Of a stretch of DNA of 64,000 nt, positions 33,683 through 41,218 are shown piece after piece. Each line of letters begins with the position of its first letter. The first letter of the stretch is position 1. Made by a program: the position numbers and the translations under genes. The notes beneath the pieces are model-generated. The model was not told where the DNA came from. It saw only the letters and a program-made list of their open reading frames with translations, and ran no database searches. Location: contig NZ_CP108430.1 of NCBI RefSeq assembly GCF_041435335.1, positions 6,485,001 to 6,549,000 on the forward strand, read 5' to 3'. The stretch comes from Streptomyces sp. NBC_01283. Its GTDB lineage: Bacteria; Actinomycetota; Actinomycetes; Streptomycetales; Streptomycetaceae.

Positions 33683-33874
33683 TCAGGGGCGCTTCTGATT
33701 GGACTGGCTTGCGTTGTAGGCGTCTTGGAGCCGGGCGAAGCGCTCGTGAAGCGGCGCTCCCTCGGGACAGTCCTGGCTGGCCTGGCAGGCCGCACAGCCA
33801 TCGGTGTGCCGAGCGGACTCCTTGAACGCGCGCATGTAGCGGACGTAGAGGTCATCCGTTGGCGGCTTGGCCAT
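33683..33874 (-). CDS. Small Cys-containing protein, 63 residues
   Basis: It starts MAKPPTDDLYVRYMRAFKES and contains HTDGCAACQASQDCPEG, a His/Cys set that could bind zinc. The ATG at 33874 overlaps the upstream stop (TGATG). Small proteins of this build are frequent in Streptomyces element operons; role unknown. Confidence 0.7.
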   Translation of the reverse strand: MAKPPTDDLYVRYMRAFKESARHTDGCAACQASQDCPEGAPLHERFARLQDAYNASQSNQKRP

Positions 33875-34212
33875 CAGCGGCCGGCCTTCGCGACGCTCGG
33901 CCGCTCGGGTACGCGGGCGTCGCCGAAAGCGTTGAGCCGCACCGTGGCGCCCGTGACGTCGACGTACGCCTCCAGCACCCACGTCTCGCCATCACCCTGG
34001 GAGTGGAAGTCCACGGCATCACGCGCGATGTGCAGAGCCAGGCGCCAGGGCTCAAAGGCCCCCAAGTCGTCGTGCAGGGACAGCTGCAGCCGCTCCGGGT
34101 AGATCGGGGAGATGTGCACGGTCGGGGCGGGCAGATCGGGAAAGTCCAGGGCCAGCACGCGCAGGGCCCGCAGAGGAACCGCCAGGCCCTCCATCGCCAG
34201 ATCTGTCTTCAT
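33874..34212 (-). CDS. Hypothetical protein, 112 residues
   Basis: A mainly beta-type protein (VPLRALRVLALDFPDLPAPTVHISPIYPERLQLSLHDDLGAF) without membrane spans. ATG 34212 overlaps the upstream stop as ATGA and its stop overlaps the next start as TGATG, so it is tightly coupled with both neighbours. Similar proteins occur in actinomycete elements, function unknown. Confidence 0.7.
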   Translation of the reverse strand: MKTDLAMEGLAVPLRALRVLALDFPDLPAPTVHISPIYPERLQLSLHDDLGAFEPWRLALHIARDAVDFHSQGDGETWVLEAYVDVTGATVRLNAFGDARVPERPSVAKAGR

Positions 34213-34541
34213 GCCGCCACCGCCAGGCCCTGCGCGCCGCACACGGCCGAGCGCCGCGCCGCAGCCTTGCGGGCCCGCCGGGGCCGCGGCGCCGGCGTGG
34301 GCAGGTCGCTCGCCTTCAGCAGCTCACGGGCGTAGGCCGCGGCCACCGGGTCGGCCTCTCGCAACTCCCTGAGCACGTCGCGGGCCACCGACAGCCGCGC
34401 GGTCCGGTCCTTCTCGGACTCCTCGGCGGTGCCGGTGAACAGCTCCGTGTCGAACCCAGCCGCACGCTCGGAAATGCCCAACGCGAGCTCCGCGAACTCC
34501 TTTGCCGTAACAGCGGCATGACCAGCAACGATGCACTTCAT
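34209..34541 (-). CDS. Hypothetical protein, 110 residues, first gene of the leftward operon
   Basis: It starts MKCIVAGHAAVTAKEFAELA and has helical stretches with DRTARLSVARDVLRELREADPVAAAYARELLKASD and a basic Arg/Ala tail. GAGGAG lies before ATG 34541. As first gene of the spread/transfer operon it may be regulated by the GntR repressor encoded further right, but no operator was seen close to it. Confidence 0.65.
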   Translation of the reverse strand: MKCIVAGHAAVTAKEFAELALGISERAAGFDTELFTGTAEESEKDRTARLSVARDVLRELREADPVAAAYARELLKASDLPTPAPRPRRARKAAARRSAVCGAQGLAVAA

Positions 34542-34588
34542 GGGTCGTGTCTCCTCTGAAATCAGGTGGGATGGGCACGGCTCGAACA

Positions 34589-34620
34589 GCGCCCCCCGGA
34601 GTAGCCGCTCCGGGGGGCGC
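34589..34620. terminator. Hairpin in the leader of the leftward operon
   Basis: A perfect 13-bp GC-rich stem (34589-34601 and 34608-34620) with a six-base loop, 48 bp upstream of the first gene of the leftward operon. It could be a leader attenuator or a transcription barrier. Confidence 0.6.
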
Positions 34621-34833
34621 AGGCCGTACGAGGAAAAAGCCATTCCCCAGGCCGGATGCGAACTACTTGTTCTGCTCGAACTCCGGCTCCCCTCGGCCTC
34701 GCCCGTACGGCGCGCTCCGAAGAACGACCGGACGGGCGAAGGAGGCAACCGGCGCAGCGCTAGCCGCCGCGATTCGGTGAAAGGTGACCGGTTGTCTGCG
34801 GCGTACTGCTCTGCCCACAGCTGTGGATGAAAC

Positions 34834-34866
34834 GGCGTCGCCGTGCCGGTCGATCACGGCGACGCC
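34834..34866. terminator. Second hairpin in the 34.5-35.5 kb gap
   Basis: A perfect 12-bp stem (34834-34845 and 34855-34866) with a nine-base loop. The surrounding 34621-35436 shows no credible gene in either direction and probably holds the divergent promoters of the leftward transfer operon and the rightward regulators. Confidence 0.55.
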
Positions 34867-35436
34867 GGGGTATGTCGTCGGTTCACACCAACCCCCTTAC
34901 AAGTGGAGGGACACGGCTTCACCGGTACGTCCGCTGTCGCGGAGCGCCGATCCCGAGCCGGGAAAATCGGGTGCGTCAGCATCACTGCGCTGACGCCAGC
35001 AGGGCGGCCACACCGGCCGGCGCCCCACGTTCAGGGGCGTTGCTGGTGTGTTTGGCGTGCCGCCGACGACATCACCCGGTCGTCGCGGGGGCGGTCTCAC
35101 TCTTGCCGCCACGTGCGTTGGGGCCCCGCTGTACCTCCCCCCACCCAAAACCGGGTGGCGCCTGCCAGGCGCGTAGGGGGAGAGCCACGTTCATCGCGGT
35201 GGTTTGCCCCCGGACCCTCGCCCTAGGCACCTGCCACGACCGCCGCTCTCGCGTCAGCCCCGCACGATCACTCTTCAGTTCTCAAACAACGTCGCTACGA
35301 ATCCGACAGGCGCGGTAGCCCCAGATCAGGGCTCCCGATTGCTCGGGACCTATCGGCGCGCACGTTTACGCAGGTCAAGCACTTGCAACCGCCGCTCGTG
35401 AAGCCCTTCCGGGATCCGTCAGCGGCGTAGGTTCAG

Positions 35437-35500
35437 ATTGGCCTAGGTCAGTTTTTCGCGCAAGGGGTTCCGCGGAAAAAGTTGGATTGACCTAGATCGG
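35437..35500. promoter_or_regulatory. Paired operator candidates upstream of the GntR gene
   Basis: Two related sequences, ATTGGCCTAGGTCAG at 35437-35451 and ATTGACCTAGATCGG at 35486-35500, match ATTGRCCTAGRTCRG and are centred 49 bp apart. Each has a partly palindromic core around CCTAG. The second overlaps a -35-like TTGACC and lies 13 bp before the GntR start, so autorepression is likely. Pairs of sites like these are typical of KorSA-type control. Confidence 0.6.
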
Positions 35501-35513
35501 TTAAGCTCTAGGG

Positions 35514-35888
35514 ATGGACTGGATGGAGTGGGGCGGCGGCAGCGCACCGACGGCGAAGGACATCGCGGCGTACTACCGATCCCGGATCGCGGCCGGTGAG
35601 TTGGAGCCATTGGCTCCGCTCCCGCCCGGCCGGAAGCTCGCCAAGCACCTGAAGGTTGCTCTCGCGACCGTCCAGAGTGCCTACGACGTGCTGAAGAGCG
35701 AAGGTCTGGCGGACTCCCGTCCCGGCAGCGGCACCTACGTTGCCGAAGCCACCGAGGCCGGAAGTGCGCAGGATCGAGCCCAAGGGTTTCGCGAGTTGCA
35801 GGGCCAGTTGAGTGCTGTCACCTCTCAACTCGCCGAGCTTTCCGAGCGTGTGGCGAAGCTCGAAGGAGACCGGACCGACTCCGCGTAG
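35514..35888 (+). CDS. GntR family regulator, KorSA-like
   Basis: A 124-residue protein with a winged HTH (TAKDIAAYYRSRIAAGELEP, LPPGRKLAKHLKVALATVQSAYDVLKSEGL, SRPGSGTYVAE) and a C-terminal helical tail that may dimerise (QLAELSERVAKLEGDRTD). It has no effector domain. In pSAM2 the repressor KorSA is of this type and controls replication and transfer. ATG 35514 lies very close to the likely promoter, so the message may have a very short leader. Confidence 0.85.
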   Translation: MDWMEWGGGSAPTAKDIAAYYRSRIAAGELEPLAPLPPGRKLAKHLKVALATVQSAYDVLKSEGLADSRPGSGTYVAEATEAGSAQDRAQGFRELQGQLSAVTSQLAELSERVAKLEGDRTDSA

Positions 35889-36120
35889 GGTCCGAGCGGT
35901 GGCCCTGCCTTCGCTGCGTTGGCGGGACCCTTTCGCAGGGAGCCCCTTGGAAGCCATCATCAAGTGGTGCTGCTCATCTGCAGGCAGAGGCATAGCCGTA
36001 CCCCTTCGTGGTCGTTTCGGATGTCTGGCTCCCGACAACCACGACGCTATGGGCCCCTCATGACCCGACCCCGGAAAATCCTTCCGGGGTCTATCTGCGA
36101 ACCGAGGCGAGGCTGAAGTC

Positions 36121-37344
36121 ATGCGAGGAATGACGCAGCAACTGACGATCGGCGAGCGGGTTGCGTGGTACCGCCACCGCCGCGGCATGTCCCAAGAGGT
36201 GGTGGCCGGACTGGTCGGCCGCACCGCGGACTGGCTCGGCAAGGCGGAGAACAACCGCATCGAGCTGGACCGACTCTCTGTAATCCGTGCACTGGCTCAC
36301 GCGCTGGACGTCTCCATCGGAGACCTCATCGGCGAGCCGACTCTCTTGGAGTGGTCGACAGACAGCGGGCGACGTACGGTCCCTGCGCTGCGCGAAGCGC
36401 TGATGGACTACCGGCAGTTGACCCCGCTCCTTGGGGCGCCGACGGATGGCGAACCCCCGGCTCTGTCCGCTTTACGGTCCGACGTGAGTGAGGTGTGGGA
36501 TGCCTACCAGGGGTCTCAGTACGGGTTCGCGACCCGGCAGCTGCCCTTGATCCTCTCGGATGCCCTGCTCGCAGTGCGTGCGTACGCGGGGGAGGAGAGA
36601 GAGGAGGCGAACGCGCTGCTGGCGTTGACGTACCAGGGGGCAGCGATGGTGCTCGGCAAGCTGGGTGAGAACGAGCTGGCTTGGATGGCGGCGGATCGCG
36701 GACTTGCTGCCGCACAGCAGAGCGGGAACAACGTCATCGTCGGATCGCTCTTCCGGTCGGTGACGCACTGCCTCCTGTCCACCGGACGCTACGAGACTGC
36801 GGTGCAGCTCGTGAGTGATGCGGCCGGCTTCCTTGAGTCTGGACTGGGGGAGGCGACCCCCGCATACCTGTCCGTCTACGGAACCCTCTTCCTGACGGGC
36901 TCGATGGCCGCGGCTCGTGCAGAGGACCGTGCGACGACGCAGGCCTTCCTGCGTGAGGCGGATGCGACGGCGTCACGGCTTGGGACTGACGGAAACCACA
37001 TGTGGACGGCCTTCGGGCCCACCAACGTGGCGATTCACAAGGTGGCCACCGCTGGTGAGCTCGGCGACTTCCAGGTCGCGGCGGAACTGGGGCCGCAGGT
37101 CGATACAAGCGGGCTTCCTGTCGAGCGCAGGGTGCGGCACAACCTCGAAGTGGCGCGGGCGCTCAGCGCTTGGAATCGCACTGATGACGCGCTCAGCATG
37201 GTTCTCGACGCAGAGGAAATGGCGCCGGAGCAGGTCCGGCACCACTACATGAGCCGAGAGATCGTGCTCGGCTGGGTCCGTGGAACGCGCGGACGGCCAA
37301 CTCGCCCGGTAGCCGACCTGGCCGAGAGGCTTCGAGTGGTGTGA
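36121..37344 (+). CDS. HTH-TPR transcriptional regulator
   Basis: A 407-residue protein with an XRE-type HTH (TIGERVAWYRHRRGMSQEVVAGLVGRTADWLGKAENNR, about 8-44) and a long helical TPR-like region. It resembles the XRE-TPR regulators seen in actinomycete elements, some of which sense peptides. It lies between the GntR gene and the NUDIX gene on the same strand. A truncated relative is encoded at 39853-40161. The 233-bp gap 35889-36120 shows no gene. Confidence 0.8.
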   Translation: MRGMTQQLTIGERVAWYRHRRGMSQEVVAGLVGRTADWLGKAENNRIELDRLSVIRALAHALDVSIGDLIGEPTLLEWSTDSGRRTVPALREALMDYRQLTPLLGAPTDGEPPALSALRSDVSEVWDAYQGSQYGFATRQLPLILSDALLAVRAYAGEEREEANALLALTYQGAAMVLGKLGENELAWMAADRGLAAAQQSGNNVIVGSLFRSVTHCLLSTGRYETAVQLVSDAAGFLESGLGEATPAYLSVYGTLFLTGSMAAARAEDRATTQAFLREADATASRLGTDGNHMWTAFGPTNVAIHKVATAGELGDFQVAAELGPQVDTSGLPVERRVRHNLEVARALSAWNRTDDALSMVLDAEEMAPEQVRHHYMSREIVLGWVRGTRGRPTRPVADLAERLRVV

Positions 37345-37363
37345 GCTGGTTAGGCTCGGTCTC

Positions 37364-37846
37364 GTGAGCGAGACCGAGAACGAACACGAAGCGAAAATGG
37401 CGCGCCCGCGGATGGCCTCGGGCGCGCTGTTCTTTGATGCCCAGGGCCGCGTCATGCTCCTTGAGCCGACGTACAAGGACTACAGGGACATCCCAGGCGG
37501 GTACATCGATGCGGGCGAGTCGCCGCGACAGGCGTGCGTCCGCGAGGTGCAAGAGGAACTCGGTATTGCGCCTGAGATTGGGCGCCTGCTCGTCGTGGAC
37601 TGGGCACCCAGCCCTTCCGAGGGGGACAAGGTGCTGTACCTATTCGACGGTGGCACTCTCTCTGACGAGGTAGAGGCACAGATCAGGTTGCAGGCGTCAG
37701 AGATCAAGGCGTACGAGTTCCATCCCGTCGCGGCGGTGGCTAGCCTCACCATCCCCCGCCTCGCACGCCGCATCCGAGCAGCTGCGGTTGCGCGCGATGA
37801 AGGCGCCGTGGCGTATCTCGAGCACGGCCTCCAACCTGAGCTATGA
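37364..37846 (+). CDS. NUDIX hydrolase, possible Pif-like immunity factor
   Basis: A 160-residue NUDIX protein. The box reads GGYIDAGESPRQACVREVQ then EELGI, matching Gx5Ex7REUxEExGU, so the metal-binding Glu residues are intact. Its position directly after the HTH-TPR regulator resembles pSAM2, whose Pif protein (a NUDIX-motif protein) blocks redundant transfer between carriers. An immunity role is inferred from this; a house-cleaning hydrolase is the alternative. The start is GTG 37364. Confidence 0.85.
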   Translation: MSETENEHEAKMARPRMASGALFFDAQGRVMLLEPTYKDYRDIPGGYIDAGESPRQACVREVQEELGIAPEIGRLLVVDWAPSPSEGDKVLYLFDGGTLSDEVEAQIRLQASEIKAYEFHPVAAVASLTIPRLARRIRAAAVARDEGAVAYLEHGLQPEL

Positions 37847-37888
37847 GCGTTCGAGATGAGGTGCTGGCGACCGGCACCCACAGAGCCC

Positions 37889-38194
37889 TTACAGCCCCAG
37901 AACGGAGCGCACGGCCTGCTCGATGCGAGTCATGGTCTCTTGGCCCACTTCACCCAGCAGCTTGGCGTTCTCGAAGCGCCGAGCCGCGTACTGGGTGACG
38001 TTTACCGGGACCGCGACCGCTCGCACGGGGTCTGCGATCGGCACGGATACGAGGGTGTCGGGGTAGGCGCCGGCCGGGTGCAGGAGCAAGCAGACGGCGG
38101 CCTGGAACTTCGTGTTCACCTCGTCGATGGAGAGCACGACTGCGGTACGCGTGCTGTCGCCAACCGGGATCTCCCAGACTGTGCCGCGCTTCAA
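37889..38194 (-). CDS. MazF/PemK-type toxin (likely mRNA interferase)
   Basis: A 101-residue MazF-fold protein: KRGTVWEIPVGDSTRTAVVLSIDEVN, then AVCLLLHPAGAYPDTLVSVPIADP, AVAVPVNVTQYAARRFENAKLLGEV and TMTRIEQAVRSVLGL. The usual R near the N-terminal loop (GDxxxRTAVVLS) is retained. The start is a TTG overlapping the antitoxin stop as TTGA, so toxin translation depends on the antitoxin. It would stabilise the element. Confidence 0.8.
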   Translation of the reverse strand: MKRGTVWEIPVGDSTRTAVVLSIDEVNTKFQAAVCLLLHPAGAYPDTLVSVPIADPVRAVAVPVNVTQYAARRFENAKLLGEVGQETMTRIEQAVRSVLGL

Positions 38195-38394
38195 CGGATG
38201 TCCCCCGCCGGGTCGTCGTCGCCGGTGTCGACAAGGAGAACGCCCTCGCTGTCCACAGCGGCCAGGGCTTCGCGCAGGGTCTGATCTCGTAGCGTTCGGA
38301 CCATGTAGGCGTTCAGCGACAGCCCGGCGTCGGCCGCTGCCTTCCGAACCTCTGCGTCCAGATCATCTGGTATGCGCACGGTGAATACACTCAT
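38191..38394 (-). CDS. Ribbon-helix-helix antitoxin
   Basis: A 67-residue protein with an Arc/CopG-type start (FTVRIPDDLDAEVRKAAADAGLSLNAYMVRTLRDQ) and an acidic C-terminus (DTGDDDPAGDIR) suited to binding the toxin. It precedes and overlaps the toxin gene. ATG 38394 is used; the promoter region 38395-38420 contains the near-palindrome CACCACTGTAGTAGTG. Confidence 0.8.
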   Translation of the reverse strand: MSVFTVRIPDDLDAEVRKAAADAGLSLNAYMVRTLRDQTLREALAAVDSEGVLLVDTGDDDPAGDIR

Positions 38395-38577
38395 GCCACC
38401 ACTGTAGTAGTGACCCTCCGCACCGGGAAGGGGCTATCGCTGGCGTAGTCGGGTGCCGGTCGGCGCGCGCAAGACCTTTTCCTGCGGCCGCGCCGGAATG
38501 TCGCCCCGCATGGCTAGTGCGGATGAGACACCGAGCGAATGACCGAACGAGATTGCCGCAGCTCAGAGACGTAGACT

Positions 38578-38670
38578 CCCGCTCCGCTTACCCGCCTCGA
38601 CCCGCTGCGCTTCCTGGAGCGGGATCTCGCGCGCACCCGGGCGCGAAGAAGGCTGTCCGGTCCACGCAGG
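38578..38670 (+). pseudogene. Fragment of a second DUF6233 gene start
   Basis: A 25-bp stretch at 38578-38602 is identical to 38906-38930 inside the intact DUF6233 gene and the following CTGCGCTTC continues the match for nine bases. After that the similarity fades. This looks like the 5' end of a broken sister copy. The surrounding 38395-38896 holds no other gene. Confidence 0.5.
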
Positions 38671-38896
38671 AGTACCCGGTGGAGTAGCCAGCCGTGCATA
38701 TGCGCATCCAGCCTCGTGACGTAGCAAAGATGCGTGGTAATTCACTCATTCGAGGACGAGTGGCGGAGGAGGGTGGAGGCAGGACGCACCGCCCGCGATG
38801 AGCTCCCCTCCACGGCCGGTGCAGCCCGACTGCGGGCGCCGGCGTTGCGGGAATGCGTCTGCGCCCGCAGGATGCCGAGGATCTAGACTCGAACAT

Positions 38897-39250
38897 GTGA
38901 ACGATCCCGCTCCGCTTACCCGCCTCGACCAGCTGCGCTTCGCCCGCCGCGTCGTCGAGCAGCAGGCCGCACGCGCCCTCGCGGAGATCGACCGATGGAT
39001 CGCCGGCGAGGAACGCCGGGAGGCTGAGCGGGTGCGACGCGAGGAAGCCCGCCCATCCGCGCCGGACTGGATCGTCGAGCGAGGCATCGGGGACGGCGGC
39101 CCGCCGGTCGAGGTGCACCGCGGAGACTGCGGCGCGGCAGGGAAGCGGCGCACACCGGTCACCCGAGATGAGGCGCGGTGGGAGTTGGCCCGCGGCATCC
39201 GCGCCTGCATCCACTGCCGGCCGGACACCGAGCTCGGTGTGCTGGATTGA
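38897..39250 (+). CDS. DUF6233 family protein
   Basis: A 117-residue protein starting at GTG 38897: LDQLRFARRVVEQQAARALAEIDRWIAGEERREAERVRREE, then PDWIVERGIGDGGPPVEVHRGDC and ending ARGIRACIHCRPDTELGVLD. Proteins of this pattern are numerous in Streptomyces elements and annotated as DUF6233; conserved Cys residues (GDC and HC) suggest metal binding. Role unknown. Broken relatives flank it on both sides. Confidence 0.8.
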   Translation: MNDPAPLTRLDQLRFARRVVEQQAARALAEIDRWIAGEERREAERVRREEARPSAPDWIVERGIGDGGPPVEVHRGDCGAAGKRRTPVTRDEARWELARGIRACIHCRPDTELGVLD

Positions 39251-39298
39251 CCGCCCCCACATGCTCCAGGCGGAGCGCCAGGGTGAGGTCTAAGGTCA

Positions 39299-39571
39299 GT
39301 GTCTAAGCCTTGGGGGTCCATGATCCTGATTCCGATCGGCTATCTCGTGCTGTTCCTTGTGTGGACGGTGCTGCCCATCGTGTTCCCGAGGGATCGACTC
39401 GGAACGTGGATCACAGCGGCGCACCTGACGTTCTCAGTAACCGGCCTCCTGCTGGCCTGGCTTACTGACCTCCCCTTGGCGGCACTCGCCGCGATCCTGG
39501 GCGCACTGGGCGGGTTGATCGCCGCCGGGCGACTACTTGTGCAGCGGGCATTCGCAGACAGCCGGAGTTGA
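39299..39571 (+). CDS. Small membrane protein, about 90 residues
   Basis: Three hydrophobic stretches (ILIPIGYLVLFLVWTVLPIVF, TAAHLTFSVTGLLLAWLTDL and ALAAILGALGGLIAAG). The GTG at 39299 or the ATG at 39320 could start it. Function unknown. Confidence 0.55.
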   Translation: MSKPWGSMILIPIGYLVLFLVWTVLPIVFPRDRLGTWITAAHLTFSVTGLLLAWLTDLPLAALAAILGALGGLIAAGRLLVQRAFADSRS

Positions 39572-39603
39572 GGCCGGACACCGAGCTCGGCGTGCTGGAG
39601 TGA
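39572..39603 (+). repeat. Duplicated DUF6233 gene tail
   Basis: These 32 bases match the last 32 bases of the DUF6233 gene (39219-39250) at 30 positions, including the stop codon, and encode RPDTELGVLE. It is a remnant of another DUF6233 gene, showing that 38.5-39.6 kb was built or lost by recombination among sister genes. Confidence 0.8.
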
Positions 39604-39626
39604 GCGAGGCGGCGCTCGCTGGAGAC

Positions 39627-39839
39627 ATGAGCAGCGCGCCGATAGTCGTCCACCCGCCGCAGGGTAGCGGCGGCCGGCGGGTGACGGTGCGCGGGCAGAT
39701 CCTCGGCCTCGCGCACTCCGACGTGGACGTCATCGAGTTCCTCCGCCGTGCCGGTCTACCGGACGCAGAGGGGCTGCTCGATGACCCGGTGTGGGTGAAG
39801 TGGCGGGGCGGGCGCGCGCACCACTACGAAGCCGCGTGA
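39627..39839 (+). CDS. Small hypothetical protein, 70 residues
   Basis: MSSAPIVVHPPQGSGGRRVT, then HSDVDVIEFLRRAGLPDAEGLLDDPVWVKWRGGRAHHYEAA. Small basic proteins of this kind accompany DUF6233 genes in Streptomyces. GGAG is only two bases before the ATG; a GTG at 39600 is an alternative start. Function unknown. Confidence 0.6.
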   Translation: MSSAPIVVHPPQGSGGRRVTVRGQILGLAHSDVDVIEFLRRAGLPDAEGLLDDPVWVKWRGGRAHHYEAA

Positions 39840-39852
39840 TGCCACCGCGTGC

Positions 39853-40161
39853 CTAGAGCAGGCGCGAGAGACGCCGGGGGCTCATGAGCGCATCACGGAC
39901 GGCCGGTACGTCGTCTTGGTGCTTCTCGTCCTCCACTAGAAGGGTCTGACCGAGTAGATCGCCAAGCGGCACGCGCAGGATGCGTGCCAGTTCCGCGAGC
40001 ATGTCGATTCGTGGCGGCTTCCTGCGGCCGGTCTCTGCTTTCGCGAGCCAGTCAGTGCTACGGCCGACCAGTCCGGCCAGCACCTCTTGCGTGTAGCCGC
40101 GACGCTTTCGGTAGAACGCGATGCGCTCACCGATGCTGAGGTGATCTCCAAGACCACGCAT
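39853..40161 (-). CDS. Truncated relative of the HTH-TPR regulator
   Basis: A 102-residue protein. Its HTH (SIGERIAFYRKRRGYTQEVLAGLVGRSTDWLAKAE) and the piece after it (VPAVRDALMSPRRLSRLL) align with residues about 9-110 of the regulator at 36121-37344 and then it stops. All TPR repeats are missing. It may be a broken gene or a short DNA-binding competitor of the full-length regulator. AGGAGG precedes the ATG. Confidence 0.7.
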   Translation of the reverse strand: MRGLGDHLSIGERIAFYRKRRGYTQEVLAGLVGRSTDWLAKAETGRRKPPRIDMLAELARILRVPLGDLLGQTLLVEDEKHQDDVPAVRDALMSPRRLSRLL

Positions 40162-40276
40162 GGGGTGCTGCCTCCTGCTGGTTGGGGACTGAATTCACGG
40201 TACCGAGACGATGACCAGGCCGGTGGCTGGCCTCGTTCGCTCCTCGGTCAGACCCACTGTGAAGGGGCAAATGCCT

Positions 40277-40305
40277 AGAGACCCGGACACTGTGTCCGGG
40301 TCTCT
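40277..40305. terminator. Hairpin between the short HTH gene and the 260-residue gene
   Basis: A 12-bp stem (40277-40288 and 40294-40305) with a five-base loop. It lies in the promoter side of both divergent genes and may block read-through. Confidence 0.6.
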
Positions 40306-40368
40306 CAAGGAGTGGAGAACACTCAGAAGCTGTACTCAGCGACCTGTTTCGCGGGCATCATCTGAGAC

Positions 40369-41151
40369 ATGACGACCCCGCCGAGCCCGTCAGGACAGCA
40401 GACGAATCTTCGAAAGGTCTTCTACCAGTGCCAACTGGGGAAAAGTGACCTTGACAGCTTGTTCGCAATGGCGTGTGAGGGAATACCGCTGCCAGAGGTA
40501 AAAATCTCCACAACTGCCGGTGAGACGCTCTTCTGGAAACCCTCCCTAGAGGAGCTCGTCGAAAGCGTCCATCGGGAGGCTCCGGAAATTCATGAGGATT
40601 GGGCGAATCTCACACTACAAGCTGACACCACTTCCCGAGAAAGAGGGGTAAAGATAAGCATAGACAAGGAGCGGACGGAGGTGAACTTCTCGGGGTCCGA
40701 TACCACCTGGGCCTACGGCCAAATAGCCAGAATCGAAAAGTTCCTAGTTTCGAGAGGAGCGGTGTTCAGTTCCCCTCGATACGAAAACTTCATCACGTTC
40801 ACCATGCTCGCATTCTTTGTGGGATTCGGGATATTCTTCCTAACTCATGGGGTAGATGACGACACTGTTGCCGATTGCATCGAACAGGCGAAAAAGGCCA
40901 AAAGGAATGACATCGCTTTCAATGCATTCATGGCGGTGGCCTTTTCTTTCGGATTGCTTTTCCCCTTCTATCAATTCCTGAAGCGGCGGGCTTCTAGGGC
41001 ACGACTGAAGGTAGATGTGGATGTGTCAAGGGATTCCTGGTGGTCACAGCTCTCCAGTGGAGAGAAGATCGCGGCAGTAGTGGTTCCACTGACTGCACTA
41101 GGAGCTATTGCTGCGGCGACTACGGCCGCCAATAATCTGTGGGGAAAGTGA
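40369..41151 (+). CDS. Membrane protein with three spans, 260 residues, not recognised
   Basis: A soluble N-terminal part (1-138; CQLGKSDLDSLFAMACEGIP, EDWANLTLQADTTS, VKISIDKERTEVNFSGSD) is followed by membrane spans at about 141-159, 184-203 and 233-256. The coding sequence is much AT-richer than the chromosomal genes, as for the left-end cargo. No family is recognised. The N-terminal domain has the look of an effector-associated or sensing beta domain ahead of membrane helices, so a defence or anti-phage role is possible but speculative. Confidence 0.6.
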   Translation: MTTPPSPSGQQTNLRKVFYQCQLGKSDLDSLFAMACEGIPLPEVKISTTAGETLFWKPSLEELVESVHREAPEIHEDWANLTLQADTTSRERGVKISIDKERTEVNFSGSDTTWAYGQIARIEKFLVSRGAVFSSPRYENFITFTMLAFFVGFGIFFLTHGVDDDTVADCIEQAKKAKRNDIAFNAFMAVAFSFGLLFPFYQFLKRRASRARLKVDVDVSRDSWWSQLSSGEKIAAVVVPLTALGAIAAATTAANNLWGK

Positions 41152-41218
41152 CGGGTACCTAATAAGCTGTGCCATACCGCCTGATCAGTGACACTGTGTG
41201 CCGATCGGTGCCCGTGCG

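Noticed and set aside
35514..35888. Metabolite-responsive GntR regulator
   Set aside because: There is no effector domain after the winged HTH, so a plasmid-type KorSA-like repressor fits better.
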